Shown: positions 36,001 to 49,807, counted from the first letter of the stretch. The stretch is DNA of 64,000 nt from Berberis thunbergii (GCA_003290165.1 QNQO01000554.1:124001-188000), one strand, 5' to 3'. Translations and numbers: made by a program. Notes: generated by a model not told the origin, from the letters alone.

Positions 36001-37257
36001 TTTGGGTGGGTATGAGATTAGATGTGGCAAAAAGGGTGGCAGCATGTGAGGTGTGTCAAAGAAATAAGACCTTAGCTATGTCTCCCGATGGGTTATTACA
36101 GCCTCTTCCCTTACCGGCTCAAGTCTGGGACGATATCACCATGAATTTTGTGGAAGGTTTACCGAAGTCCCAGGGATTTGACACGATTCTAGTCGTGGTA
36201 GACCGTTTGAGTAAATATGTGTGGGGTTACGCCATCCTTTCACTGCTGAGTCAGTTGCAAAACTGTTTGTCCAGGAAATTGTGTGACTTCATGGGGGTTC
36301 CACTTTCCATCATTTCTGATCGTGACCGTATTTTTTGAGCCTCTTTTGGAAAGAAATATTTCGATTACAGGGCACGGTTTTAAAGAAAAGTACCGCATAT
36401 CACCCACAAACAGATGGGCAGTCTGAAGTTGTGAATCGGAGTTTGGAGACGTATTTGCATTGCTTTGTATCCAGTAAACCCAAACAGTGGGCAAAATGGT
36501 TGATATGGGCTGAATATTGGTATAACACCTCCTCTCATTCTTCTCTAGGGTGTCCTCCTTTTAAGGCATTGTACGGAAGAGATCCGCCACGTTTATTGAA
36601 GGTGGATCAGGGGAGTACGATGGTATCAACTGTGGAACAAATGTTGTTAGAACGGGATGATGTCTTGGATGATCTTCGTGTGCATTTGCTTCATTCTCAG
36701 CAGAGAATGAAACGTCAAGCTGATCTGAGTCGCAGAGAGATGACTTTTACAGTGGGTGAGTTAGTGTTTTTGAAGTTGCGTCCTTGTCGCCAACAATCAT
36801 TGGCCAGGAGAGACAATCAAAAGCTTGCCGCACGGTATTATGGTCCGTACAAAATTATCCAACGTGTGGGTGTCGTAGCCTATAAATTGGAATTACCATC
36901 AGAATCACAACTACATCCTGTTTTTCATGTGTCACAATTGCTCAGTCTGCCACAATCCCTCCTCAACTTAGTGTGGATTTAGAAATGTTGGTTTCTCCAG
37001 AATCAGTGTTGGATGTTGGTTCCAAATCGAATAATCAAACTGTTCATGACGAAGTTCTGATACGTTGGAAAGGCCTTCCTGATTTTGAAGCTACTTGGGA
37101 GGATTATGAGCTGCTTCGTCAACAATTTCCAGACTTTCACCTTGAGGACAAGGTGTGTGTTTTGGGGGGGAGAATTGATAGATCTCCCATTTATAAGACA
37201 TATCAAAGGAGGAATCAGGGATCAGCAAGTATAGTAGTTCTATGCGCAGAAATATAG
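35930..37257 (+). pseudogene. Chromovirus integrase with C-terminal chromodomain
   Basis: The zinc part has H-x-x-x-x-x-x-H (FHGSPMGGHSG) and CEVCQRNK in different frames. Catalytic core pieces are WDDITMNFVEGLP, IISDRDRIF and YHPQTDGQSEVVNRSLETY, which supply the D, D and E. The frame breaks after DRDRIF at 36338 and again near 36980. 36973-37257 holds the chromodomain (VLIRWKGLPDFEATWEDYEL). In this group the chromodomain directs insertion to heterochromatin. Confidence 0.92.
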
Positions 37258-37859
37258 CAGGTGGTTAAAGGTGTATCAGTCAGATTAGCAGTCATCAGTG
37301 AATTCAGTGGATTAAACTAGACCAATGTGAATGAAGCTAATGCTCTGTTAGACAACCGTGAGTGCTCTGTTAGCAACTGTTAGTGCTCTGTTGAAGTCTA
37401 GGAGTAAATGAACTGTTAGCAAATGATGCAAGTGGTCTTGTTATCAAGTGGTCCTGTTAGGCAGTTGTTACTTGCAAGTTGTCAAGTGGTCCTGTTAGGC
37501 AGTTGTTACTTGCAAGTTGTCAATAGCCAAATGTAATCTTGTTAACTGATTCAGTTAGACAGTAGCAGATGTGAAGACTATATAAAAGGTAACAGTAGAA
37601 GTAGAATTCATTCATTGATTCATGTAAAGTTTTGTACAAAAGCAAGTGCTCTGGGAGAACTTAGGCTTCTCGAATTGCCTATGTACCTTTTACATTTTCC
37701 ATTTCAATCTATAATACATCGTTGTTGATCAAATAGATTCCATATTACATTGTTGTATCTTTGTTTTCTTTGCTGTGTCATTGCTTCATTGTTGATAAAT
37801 CTCTCATCATTGATCTACTATTCTTGAATTGTCTTGCATAACCTGCAAAAAACGTATCA
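37160..37859 (+). repeat. Polypurine tract and 3' LTR of the chromovirus
   Basis: TTTTGGGGGGGAGAA (about 37160-37174) precedes the LTR that starts TGATAGATCTCCC at 37176 and ends AACGTATCA at 37859. The TATA box TATATAAAAGG is at about 37580. Relative to the 5' LTR it lacks a 15-bp AGCAGCAATATAGCA insert and has an extra GTGGTC-containing repeat. Confidence 0.92.
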
Positions 37860-37864
37860 GTTTC

Positions 37865-38214
37865 TATGTCTAAAGCTCTTCATTGTCTTCTTCTAATTCA
37901 AAAAAATTTAGATTTAAAATTTTTAGATTTTAGATTTTTCAAACATCAAATCAACCTTCACTTAATTCCAACAAATTAAAGCTTCTAATAGACTTCCCCA
38001 ACTGCGTCGTCATCGATTCGGGTTTCTTGTCAGATCCTCTCATCTCCTCTACTACTAAGTCAACTACGGGTGGGCATTTGTGACCGAAAAACCGAATCAA
38101 ACCGCAAACCGGACCGATCGGGTCGGTCCGAGTCGGTTTCTAAGATAGCATAGTTTACAAGATATGTGGAAGGGTTTGATACAAAGGACAGAGGAACTTG
38201 AAGTGAGCACTCAC
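37865..38214. other. CACTA interior with a lone hAT-like end
   Basis: No gene. At 38068-38130, GGGTGGGCATTTGTGACCGA and the following ACCGAATC/ACCGGACCG repeats look like one end of a plant hAT element; no partner end is seen. Confidence 0.4.
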
Positions 38215-39551
<1,337 letters not shown>

Positions 39552-39811
39552 CTGTAATAGACCATGTTTCAACCATCACCCAGACACAAAGCAATAAATA
39601 GCAGAATGCATAAAGCATTATCTAACATATGCCTATCATTATGCTTCAAAGTGAGCATAATGTTGCAGTGTAATCCATGTCATTTCAGAATAACAATAAT
39701 GAAAAGATGAATAATAGCGATCCATCGAATAGGGAACCTGAATATTATGCTTCAATGCGACACTACCAATTACTACTGAAAAATGAGTCCTATGGATTTT
39801 TTTTCTTTTAC

Positions 39812-40858
39812 CTGTCAGGCAAGCTGAGGTGAAATTAACAACCAGGGCAACCACATTGACAGTCAGTTGAAATTGTACAAATTTATGAATGTTAATATAT
39901 ACTGAACGTCCCCATTTGGCCACAGTCACAGTTGTCGAGAAATTGTCATCTAGAATTATGACGTCGACACTCTCTTTTGCCACCTAAAGAATCAAGAATA
40001 ACTGTTTTCGTTAATAATAACCAATATGAAGTTGCAAATAAGAAAGTGTCCAAGACATGGTAGGAAAAAAAGGAACGAATGAGTTCACGATTTGAAATAC
40101 TAACAGAATAAACTCAAAGTGTTAGTAGAAAAACATGAATCGTTTAGGGATGGATAGGACAAGTTTGAGAGTTTACCCTCTATATATGTTATCGTCATCC
40201 AAGTATCCTTTTGAGATTTATCTTCTCAGCTGATGTCGTGTTTTCAGTCTGATGCTTTTGGCCAACATTTCATGCCATGAATTTCTCTTGCTCAATTTTC
40301 ATAGGTAATCATCTATTGTTGGAATACATGAAATCGAAAGGATTAATTATCACCTCAGTTCCAGCAATGCCCATTGCAAGTCCGATGTCTGCTTCATAAA
40401 GAGCTGGAGCATCATTAGTACCGTCACCAGTCACTGCAACAACTTCCCCATACATGGTTTTCAAGTGTCTTACCAAAGTATGTTTATCTAGTGGTGAAGA
40501 TCGAGCCATCACCTGAAGCAACAGAAATTATCATCGAAAAAAAAATAAGATTATGTCAGCTGACAGGATTTTTCCCAATAGAAAGTATATTGTAGATAGA
40601 AGATAATGCTATTCATTAGGAAAACCCAACCTGTAATTTTGGAATGATTTCTTGCAATTCTTCCAAACTTTTTGCTCGAAACACAGGACCTTCAATGGCT
40701 ATACCATCATTAGTAAGGATACCACATTCCCTAGCAATTGCCTTTGCAGTGTTTATGTTGTCTCCTGTAACCATCCGCACGGTAATTCCAGCTGATCTAC
40801 AGACTGCAACGGATTCCTTGACACCTGGACGAAGAGGATCCTTGATACCCACATGGAG
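39812..40858 (-). pseudogene. Captured autoinhibited Ca2+-ATPase (ACA, type IIB) fragment
   Basis: Three minus-strand exons are seen. 40858-40631 (76 codons): [19 protein letters not shown] and [16 protein letters not shown]. 40512-40354 (53 codons): [14 protein letters not shown] and [18 protein letters not shown]. 39983-39812: [16 protein letters not shown] and [17 protein letters not shown]. This is the nucleotide-binding/hinge region through the M5 start of plant plasma-membrane-type Ca2+ pumps, with TGDGTNDAP intact. The phosphorylation site and other membrane segments are absent. All splice sites shown are GT-AG. The fragment runs directly into the RPB2 exons on the same strand. Confidence 0.94.
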
Positions 40859-41071
40859 CTGTTTTAAGATATGAACATGGTGTAGTGCCCGCAGAAGCTA
40901 ACCAATATCTGCATCTCTTTCTGTCTATTACCATTTAATAGTCACAGTTTCAATTATGAACAATAAATGAAAACTATATAAACTGTTTGATTAAAAAAAA
41001 CAAGGCACCTGCAAGGCTGCAAACTAAGCTTGTTAAAGGGGGTAAAATGACTACAAAAGTGAAAACTACCT

Positions 41072-41145
41072 TATTGGAGCTAGGAACCAGTTCCTGCAAA
41101 GCTTTCATGCATTCTGCTATTCTTTCTCACTTAAGTACTGAGCTC
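41072..41145 (-). pseudogene. Captured bHLH transcription factor exon (LRL/UNE12-type)
   Basis: Between a TTTTGTAG acceptor and an AAG|GTAG donor the minus strand reads ERIAECMKALQELVPSSNK, with a stop (TGA) where an Arg of the basic region is expected. This is the basic/helix-1 exon of plant LRL/UNE12-type bHLH proteins, which ends at the same NK codon. The helix-2 exon is not seen nearby. Confidence 0.75.
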
Positions 41146-44100
41146 CTACAAAAGAGTAAATGCATGTTAGTATTAGGCCCACATTTGTATGTCATAGAAA
41201 CTCTTTATTATCCAATCTGGCCACTTAAACTAACAAGTGGTCAATCATCTTCTTAGACAAAATGTACAAGTAATGCAGGGAACAGACACAATGGCAGCAG
41301 TATAAGCTTTCACAGGTACACATGCATATCTTATTTATTTTTTTAGAGATAGCATTAGCTTGATGGCTAAATCACAACAAAATCAAACTTGCTCACAAGC
41401 AGCATATGCTACCAGACAGATCAAAATCTCCTTTGACTGCCTAAGATACATTTCAGATTCATAAAAATAAAAAAATATATAAATATAAAGAATACACGAT
41501 ATAGTGAAGGTCCTAGAGATGATGTATCTCATAATGACCATTGCCCTTAGCCATTTTCAGGCAAAAACTTAGGCAGAAACTTATGATGATCACTGAATCA
41601 ACAAGTCTGAAGAGTTAAAGCTTTGTGCACAAGGAGTAACTTGCAAGAAACTGATATCCATGGCTACAGATATTTGGAGCATGGGGTTGCCAACTGATCC
41701 AAAAAATAAAAATTAATCCTTGTGACTTTCTTTGAAGAGATGTTTTCGCTGCTGCCCAAGATGTTGCTGATAATTTTGTAAAGGCTCATGTTATGATTGC
41801 TAATGCCTCTACATCTCTTACCCTTTGAACCAAAAGTAATCATGTTTGTATCAAATTTGTTATCAGCTATGACATGTATAAAAGATTCTGGTTGTTCAAT
41901 ATGTATGTAACTTATTTGAATAAGAAGCTGAAAAATGAAAAGAAATTTCAATTTTGTAAAAAAAAATAAAATTGTGTGTTGTTTATCCAAATACACTGAA
42001 TTCCTCATTAAATTACTGTTTACATGAAAGTTAATTTTTTTTTCATATTTCTCAAGTATGATTAAAAAAAATTGAAGGCATTGAAATAAGAGAAGTAATG
42101 GAACAATAGGGTCTCTTGTGACCAAAGGCATTGAAAGTAAGAATCCCTACCTCCAACCTTCTTCTCAACCTGTCGTGTCCTCTCAAGAGGCAGTGTCCTG
42201 GAATGAAGGTAGAAAGAAATATTATCCATCCTACTGTTATTACCAGCACCCTGCCAAAACAAACATTGTGATGCCTAAACATTGTGCGCTAGTACCAACA
42301 ACAATACGCTTGCAGGAAACTAAAAGGCACAAACAATATGCATGGTCACTTGAGTTCTATACTCACAATGGGAGATGATAATCCACCATGGTACAAATAT
42401 CATTAGTACAATAGTTTATCCTTAGACGCAAACAAAATACACAGGCTTCGTCTATCTATGTATACACATATTAGATCAGGCTCTAGCCCAACTCATGTAG
42501 TCCCTTCCCCTCCCCCTTCCCATAAATAGGGTAGCTCCAAACCTCCAAATGAACTTATTTATTATTTTATTCGAAACCTAACCCTTTATTACACTAGCTA
42601 GGAGCCTAAGACCAAAATCTAACATGCCTATTTCGATATTAAAGCCTCCTTTATTTTTATGATCACACAAACATAGTACACAGGCTTGGTAACCAGTAAC
42701 CTTGGACTTAAGTTGGTGGGAGAAAATCATTCACCATTTTTCTTTTCAAAAGACCCCCTTTTTTAAGGCACTAGGAATTAGTAGTGTCAAGCTTTTGATG
42801 CCAGTAGTTAGGCACAAGTTTGCATAAACTATTGAAGCTTGGCAGGAAGGTTGCTCATCCTGATACCCACTTTTAGAAGGATGGATATATCTACGTGAAT
42901 CTTTTACAATATTAAGAATATAGAAACAGAAAGCTCTAAACTACAAATGAGAATATATTGCATACGAACTCTTGTTGTACGTTGAGGTAACAAGTAATGT
43001 GGATGCTATTAGGAACAAAGGGTTGTTCCCCCCACACTCAGAAAATAGCAGGTTACCCACAAGAGAAGTATATGATCAGCCAATCAATTCAACCTTTTAT
43101 TTTGTTAGAACACAACCATTCAACAGAATCTATATCGTTTGTTTTCTAAGCTAGCTAGAAACGACCACAAGCAAAATCTTTAATGTGTGGGTAGCTGCTC
43201 CAACTTAGCAGATAATCCAAACCTGTAGACCGTATTTAGAAATGTAGAATACTGATGCGTACATGGATGTGTATCAGACAGATTTTCAGAACCAAATTAG
43301 TGAATTACCATCTTATAAAATATAAGAATAACTTTGCAGTGTTTTGACCATCTGCAGCTACAAAAAATTTGCAGAAAAAGGGGGCTTTGACCGCCCCAAT
43401 AATCCAACCAGGGTTGAGCAACTTTACATTTTACTTAATTGAAAATATATATATATATATATATATAATAATCAGCAAATCAGTGAGAATCAAAATGGTT
43501 CCAACTGCATCACCCCATATGAGCTGCAGATGCATTACCCAAATCAAAGACTTAAAACCCAAGAAAAGTGAAAGAAAGAAACATGCTTAGCATAGTAATG
43601 ATCAAGAGTGTGATAGTAAGTATTTGGAAAGAAAAAAAAAAGAATGATAAACATTGATGATGAGTCCAAAACTCTTAACCTTTCAACAACTCTTTAGGGT
43701 TAAACAGTTGTATCTCTTTAAAATCTGTTTTGTATCTACTCTGTTGTATAACTATTCACACATGAAAATATTACGCAGTAAATGGTAGTGCTGGCAAGGA
43801 AGGGTAGCAGAATGGTAGTGCTGAAAACAAACCAAATATCCATCTATAACCTTGTTCAACTCAAGGAACCTGAAGAATAATCAAACTAGAGATGGTAAAG
43901 AGAAGCTTACTGTATGAAGTTGTTAAACAAGAAATTAATCGCAAAACGCCTGCGCCCAACATATGCAACTGCAGTGACCTGAAAAACAACAAATATAGAT
44001 GAGTAAGACCTGAAGAACGTATACCATGTTCAGATTCAAATTTAGTGCCCCAAAGTTGACCTCGACCAACTAGCAACCAAAAACTTTGACATACAAGATT

Positions 44101-44300
44101 TTAGACCAATCAATCACCAGTTTATCGGGTATTGCATAAATGAGTTTGAAATTTCCATCCAGTGTATTACCATAGCCCATTCACTGCTCAAACTACAAAA
44201 TCTCAATAAATGCAAACTACAAAACTGCTCTTGATTCCAAAAAATCAACCTCTCAATAAATTATTGAACAAACTACAAAATGAAATGCAATCACAGAATC
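41146..44300. other. Right-hand CACTA interior, mostly unidentified
   Basis: No transposase or known gene is recognised. A minus-strand, possibly spliced piece near 43985-43913 (VTAVAYVGRRRFAINFLFNN) could be another captured exon of unknown origin. A (TA)n tract lies at about 43446-43467. Confidence 0.4.
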
Positions 44301-44307
44301 CAACTTA

Positions 44308-44650
44308 CCTTCAATCAGAAACCCTAATTTGTGCAAAATGAAGAGGACAAAATAGTGAAGGAGTAGTGAGTAGCAGAGGCAGAGTGAAGTGGAGGCGAAG
44401 CGACGAAGTGATAGGAGCGAGAGAGCTCAGGCGATGCAGCAGAGAGCAAGAGAGATCAGGTGATGGCGAGAGAGATCAGGCGAGGCGAGGTGACGGCGAG
44501 AGGAGAGTCGAGGTGGGAGAGCTGCGTTTGTGAGGGAGAGGTGCGTTGCGAGGGAGAGTCGCGAGGGAGGAGATGAAAGCCTTGGTCGCGAGGGAGAGGT
44601 GCGTCTGTGAGGGAGTTCTTGTGAGGGAGGGAGAGTCGCGAGGGAAGAGA
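44308..44650 (-). promoter_or_regulatory. 5'-UTR-like leader with splice donor, minus strand
   Basis: Read on the minus strand this is a CT-rich stretch (CTCCCTCACAAACGC-like repeats, CTCTCTCGC). It leads to CAAATTAGGGTTTCTGATTG and then AAG|GTAAGTTGG, a strong donor at about 44308. CT-rich leaders with a TTAGGGTTT motif just before a 5'-UTR intron are typical of plant housekeeping genes. It lies just inside the right TIR and upstream of every captured exon on the same strand, so it could start a chimeric transcript. Function inferred. Confidence 0.55.
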
Positions 44651-44710
44651 TGAAATCGATCAAAAACGCGCGGCCAAATTTTTCGATCTCCTGCTCTGTT
44701 TCACTGTAAT

Positions 44711-44806
44711 CAAAACGCTATCTTCTCAATTTTACATTGGTTTTGATAGCACAAGTCCAAAAAACGCTATGGACTTGTGCTATTGTTAATCACTTGTGTT
44801 GTAGTA
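44711..44806. repeat. Right subterminal and terminal repeats of the CACTA element
   Basis: AAAACGCTATCTTC and AAAAAACGCTATGGACTTGT repeat the left-end subterminal motif. The TIR (about 44779-44806) matches the left TIR at about 20 of 28 positions. The last base is A instead of the G required for a perfect end. Confidence 0.82.
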
Positions 44807-44919
44807 ATACTTGAATTTCTACATTATACACAAAATACACATAATGAGAGTATTTTTATTAGATAATAGAACATAACGAATATAGAATTAGGGGTTTAAA
44901 ATGTATCATTTATAAGGCT
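44807..44919 (-). repeat. Right part of the outer repeat
   Basis: AT-rich sequence between the CACTA target duplication and resumption of the PMD gene. Read on the minus strand its end TGATACATTTTAAACCCC resembles the start TGATAAAGGCATAATTAGGC of the repeat at 58160. Inferred to be the second end of the repeat whose other end is at 17651. Confidence 0.4.
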
Positions 44920-45960
44920 ATCACCCACCATGGCTAAGTGAGAAGGTCCCCAAGCTAGTAAGGGTCGTGAATGGCGAAATCATCACTTTCAGGGAGCATC
45001 TCGATGACATATCTCCTGAATAAGAAATTTTAATGATTGAGTACAAGTTTGATCTCATCTTGTATTTTCCGTTAATTGTTTGATTTTCCTTTCATAGTTA
45101 AATAACTTTCATTTTCATATGGTTAGGTCATTTGGGACCCTTATGTGAAATCAGAGCGAAGAATTCCATTACATAGCATCACATGGTTTCGATGCTTTTT
45201 GCTATGCTTCAACATCAAAAAATCCTATCACCCAGATAAAGTGATGAGACAGATGAGAAGATTACAAGTGACTCCAAATCCCCCATTCGTACCAAAATGA
45301 ATAATAAATGTTAATCCGACAAAAACTACTCGGTGAAGCATGAGATATTGTCATCGTTCGATGAAACTTGACAAAATCATCTCGTGTCAACTGACATCCA
45401 TGGTTCACCGATGAGGCATCCATGAGAGTGTAGTGAGGACTATTTGGAGTAGTTTCATGACATTAGTCATCCTTTCGTCTAACCACCGAAGAATAGGAGA
45501 ACTAGTCCCCTCATAAACAATTGTTTCTATCGAACAATAGGGCAATTTAACTATACTAGAAAATTTGGCATACATGTCAAATACAAATTTTCGTTGTTTT
45601 AATTAAAAACAAATGTTTCATTGCAGAACAAGACAGTTGATAAGGCTTTTAAGTTGCTCAAGGCCTCTATTGATGAAGGTGGGAATGTTGATAAGGTTTT
45701 AATTCTCTTAACGCAAAAGAAAGTATGTGACTTGCTATAAGAAATGTATGCGCTTGTGACCTTGGAATGCGTAAAGGAAGAGCAAGTAAAAGAGCACGAG
45801 AGTGCTCCAGGTGGTGGTGGTAGCGAAAGGGGTGGTAGTGGTAGAGGAAGTGGTGGTGATGGTTGAGAAAGTGGTAGTGATTGTGGAGGAATCATTAACA
45901 TTGGTAAAAAAAGTGGTGGAGGAAGTAAGACTAGAACCAATAAGAGACATGAACAAATCA
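44920..45960 (+). pseudogene. MAIN-LIKE / plant mobile domain gene, 3' half
   Basis: The plus strand reads GYHPPWLSEKVPKLVRVVNG and EIITFREHLDDISPE, then after a GT-AG-like intron (about 45018-45126) VIWDPYVKSERRIPLHSITW and SYHPDKVMRQMRRLQVTPNP. Next come frames with STDIHG and CSEDYLE, and FHDISHPFV near 45450-45480. These are successive C-terminal blocks of PMD proteins, where VIW.PY, H..I.W, P..V.RQ..L.Q.IP..P and SHP follow in this order. A Gly/Ser-rich tail lies near 45800-45900. It continues exactly where the piece at 16412-17650 stops. Stops in the tail make it a pseudogene. Confidence 0.72.
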
Positions 45961-48900
45961 CTTCAGTGCAACTTGGAAATTAAAAAAAAAAATGTGACGT
46001 TGATGTTTGATTCTTCTATGTGTTCAATTTTTGTTTGTGCTTTATTTTTAGCATATTTAATTTAGTGCTCAAGTACATGTACTTTTTTGTCTCAGTTTAT
46101 ATTTGTTCCTCATGTATATTGTTTGTTGTAATAATTTTTATTTGATGAAATGAGTTATTATTTTTTAATACATGACTTCTTTATGTATGCTTTACTGTGC
46201 TCACAAAATATATGAACATAACATAATTACAGCTAACATTATAATATAGGGATGACTAACATTTATTATGCGAATACGTATGAGGGTCAAAAACCTGCAA
46301 AAAATGGACAAAACTGAACATTAAAGAACCTGGTTCTGACCACATTCGCAGAGGTTCATGCGAACGCAGAGAATCCTGCAAAAACACCCAATCGCGTGTA
46401 AAAATGTATTTAATGCTAAAATTCTATCTTTTAAAACCCAAGATATCACAATAATTACAACAACAAAAACGCATGCAAGATTATCTCAAGTGGAGTGAAT
46501 TGTTTTTCTTCTCAAAATTGTTTATCTTCGTTATTTTCACACATGAACGAAGCATAATGCACACCCTCGTGTCTAAAATGGTCATCCTCACTATAGTCTA
46601 CCATCATCAGCATAATAAACCTATCTATTTTCACTTATAAACTTCAATTTAACTCCTTCTAAACGTGGTTGAGGAACCAGAAGAGAGAAAGAGAATAAGA
46701 GAAAAAAAGAGAGAAGTCCGCGATGGGCTTCATTCTCGTGAGCTAGGGAGGGAGAAAGATGTTGCGAGTGCGGGGAACCGGTTCATTCTCGCAACCTAAT
46801 AGATCGCTCTCTGTTGCTTGTTTGTTTGTTTTTTTTTTTTTTTTTTTTTAGTGATGTCGGTCGAAAAACAAAGAGGGTGGCGGTGTCAAACATTCGCTGC
46901 ATATGCTTTTCTTTTCTTTGTATCCAAGCATATGAAATAGGGTGTCCTTTTCATGTAGCGCAATGGAATCACATCCTCTGGTCATTTTCTTAAAACTGGC
47001 CCAAGTCCCAAATCATTTTGATTTTGTCCTTGACTAAAATATCTGGTGCACCAACTTAAGAAGGAAGAAATAATAATAATAATATTTTCAATGTGTATTA
47101 AAGATTTAAAGTATATTAGCATTTGACCAATGAAAGTCCAACAGACTTGAGAAAACGAGTAAATTAAAATAAAATTCAAGGGCCTTTATCCTTCATTTTT
47201 AATTTGTTTTTTATTTATATATTATTAAGGATATATTTATTATCATATAGTAAAATCACATTCTCAAGTTCCTCGTAAAAAAATAAACCTAGATTATTGA
47301 TTAGAAAAACAAAAAGTGTGTTTCCATAGTTAATAGGATTCACAAAGTCATCTAATTCCACTCTCTTCTTATACCCTCCAATTTACTCGTCTCACACTCA
47401 CACTCACACTCGATATAGTTTGATCACTTGACGTAATCATACACATGCCCAAATGGCCTAAAATTTGTGCATGGACCAAGTTCTATTTTGACCATGTTAC
47501 AATCCTAAAGATCGAAAATGGGAAAGACCCTCTAGTAAGTAATCACAAATAAACACTAAGTATAATTTTTAGTAGGCTTCCTTGTATTGGGGGTTTGTTA
47601 ACTAAATCCCAAAACTACACAACCCATATTATATTTTAGGGTTATTTTGACGTTAATCACTTTTCATAATACGATTGTCATCAACTTTTTAACTTAAATT
47701 AGAGAATAATCACCAAAGTCACGAAAACTGTCAACACCCTCGCAAGTTACTCACGGGATGGGTGGAAAATTACAAAAAAAAAAAAAATCCCATCCCATAT
47801 CCATGCACGTGACATTGTTTGAAACTCTTTTTTTGCTTCTTTCCCAACCTGCCCTCTTCAAAAAATGTTGTGTCGTTTGAATAACCACTGTGTATGTCAG
47901 GTTTTTGTAAGAATGTTTTGTCATTTGAATTGCATTGTGTTATATCATATTTTGCAAAGATGTTATAGCATTTGATTACAATATGATATGTCAAACTTTG
48001 TTGCAATAATATTCAATGAACATAAAAATGTATTTACACTAGCATATTACTCGTGTCGTTGACACTCCATGTACATTTTTTTTTGCTGCTAATTATCATG
48101 CATTGGACACCCTCATCACTATCACCACCATTGCCCTCTATGTGTTTCATAAAAAACAGTTATAGTTTAGAATGTAAACTTAAATTTTTTAGGTGCAAAC
48201 CTATTTTACGGTAAAAATATTAATTTTCTTATAGTTAAACTCGGATCAAATTAGAATTGATTGAATGTTTGAGGTATTTGTTTGAATGTTTATTAAAATG
48301 TTCGTTCATTTATTTGAAAATATTATACTTAAGTATGAAAATTTTTAAATACTTTCATGTTTTAAAAATAAAACACATATTTTGAAATTGAAAGTGATGG
48401 TATTGATTATTGATTTTGTTGGAAAGATCTTTAAAATTACATTTCAACGATACCAAATTTACCAAAATCAGACAACTACATAGATAGTTATGATAATTTT
48501 CATTTTGAAAAAAAAAACACACACACACACAATACTTTCTATCTCCGCCACGTGTACATTCCACTCATTTTATTCACAATTTTTTCATTCTCTTTGTCAT
48601 TTTACATGTTTTATATTTACAAACATGTCATCATAAGAAATGAATTGTAATATCTCTAATCATTTCAATTTGATTTTGTCTCAGTCAGCAATAAATAGTA
48701 AAACATCACTCTGAATTGTAATATAGATTGTGTTTTACAAGTACATCCAATGAATTTGGTTTGTCAAGAACTATAATGTATTTACATTGTGTTTTACATG
48801 CACTCATTCAAAATCTTGCATACTTTAAACCTCTTATTCATTTATTTAATTGTGTTTGTGACAACATGAAATTTGCAAAAAAATCAATTGAGTGTTATTA

Positions 48901-49670
48901 AACTTTTCTATTACAAATGATTGTCAGTAACTTAACCTCATATAATAAATCTGAATGTATGGTTGTCCCCTGAAACAGAACATGCCTGCGAGAGAATGAA
49001 GATGACATGCAACCCAAGCTTAACGTCGAAACTTGGGTTTACACAAGTTTTTTCATTCCAAATATTTAATTTACAGTGAAATAACATGTAGATGTAGTCG
49101 TAGAAACAGATACAAATTTTAGTGGTGGTAAAGTAGAAAGTGTAGTTGTGAAGGAGGATGAGGTGAATTATCCTAATGGTTAATGAGAAATTTGATTATC
49201 AGTCTTCAGATTATGAGATTTTAATTGCATTTAACTATTATAACTTTTCATCTAAGACTTCAAATTATTAAAAACTATTCAAAACAGTAAATTATAACAT
49301 TTTTTAAGCTAGTACGTATCTTAACAATTTTGATGGAAAATACAATACAAATTAATCATGAGGGTGAACCTGCAGCAGCTATTTATTATCACAATGACGA
49401 CATGCTACCTCATCAACTCACCATAAATTACAACCTCTCATCTAATCTCAAATTGAACACGAAACCAAACAAGAAGGAAGGAAGGAAGGCCCCTCTTCAC
49501 ATACCATACCTATCCACCGAATCCATTCAGCCTAACTAGGCCATTGCAGATTAAGTGCAGGGAAGGGCCCCATATGTTACGTTAATTTGATCATTTTACA
49601 ATATAAAAACTATTCTTGATGTACACGCGTCAGTCGACACAAGTCTACTTGTCCACCCATTACAAATTCT
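45961..49670. other. AT-rich intergenic DNA
   Basis: No gene is seen on either strand. There are a 22-T run near 46829-46850, an (AC)n tract near 48518-48531 and two isolated CACGTG-type motifs (about 47804 and 48550). Their relevance to the HIPP gene is unknown. Confidence 0.5.
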
Positions 49671-49674
49671 ACTT

Positions 49675-49807
49675 CTCTTTATAACTCCAAAACCCAATCC
49701 CATACACAACAGAACACAAACCTATCTTTCTCTGTTGTTTGCTACTTTTGGTATCTTCAGAATATCTTCCTCCTTGCTTTGCATCTGCGATTCATACATA
49801 ACAAAAA
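49675..49807 (+). promoter_or_regulatory. Probable TATA box and leader of the HIPP gene
   Basis: CTCTTTATAACTCC at about 49676-49689 is a plausible TATA box, followed by an A/C-rich leader of about 100 bp to the ATG at 49808. Confidence 0.45.

Larger units (their letters stand above)
32060..37859 (+). mobile_element. Chromodomain Ty3/gypsy LTR retrotransposon (chromovirus), inactivated
   Basis: Two 683-684-bp LTRs (32060-32742, 37176-37859) start TG and end CA and differ by about 20 substitutions and two 15-16-bp indels, so roughly 97% identity. Flanking pentamers GTGTC (32055-32059) and GTTTC (37860-37864) are a near-perfect duplication. The interior has a tRNA-Met primer site, gag, protease, RT, RNase H, integrase and chromodomain in Ty3 order, and a purine tract. 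Stops and frameshifts interrupt it. It inserted into the CACTA element between the RPB2 and MED15 fragments. Confidence 0.95.

Noticed and set aside
44427..44663. 78-aa Ser/Pro-rich minus-strand frame as a protein
   Set aside because: Looks like a CT-rich untranslated leader with repeats rather than coding sequence.
45735..46065. Val-rich, Ser/Thr-rich and Leu/Pro-rich frames on both strands
   Set aside because: Alternative readings of a (GGT)n-like Gly/Ser-rich tail of the PMD pseudogene; low-complexity artefacts.
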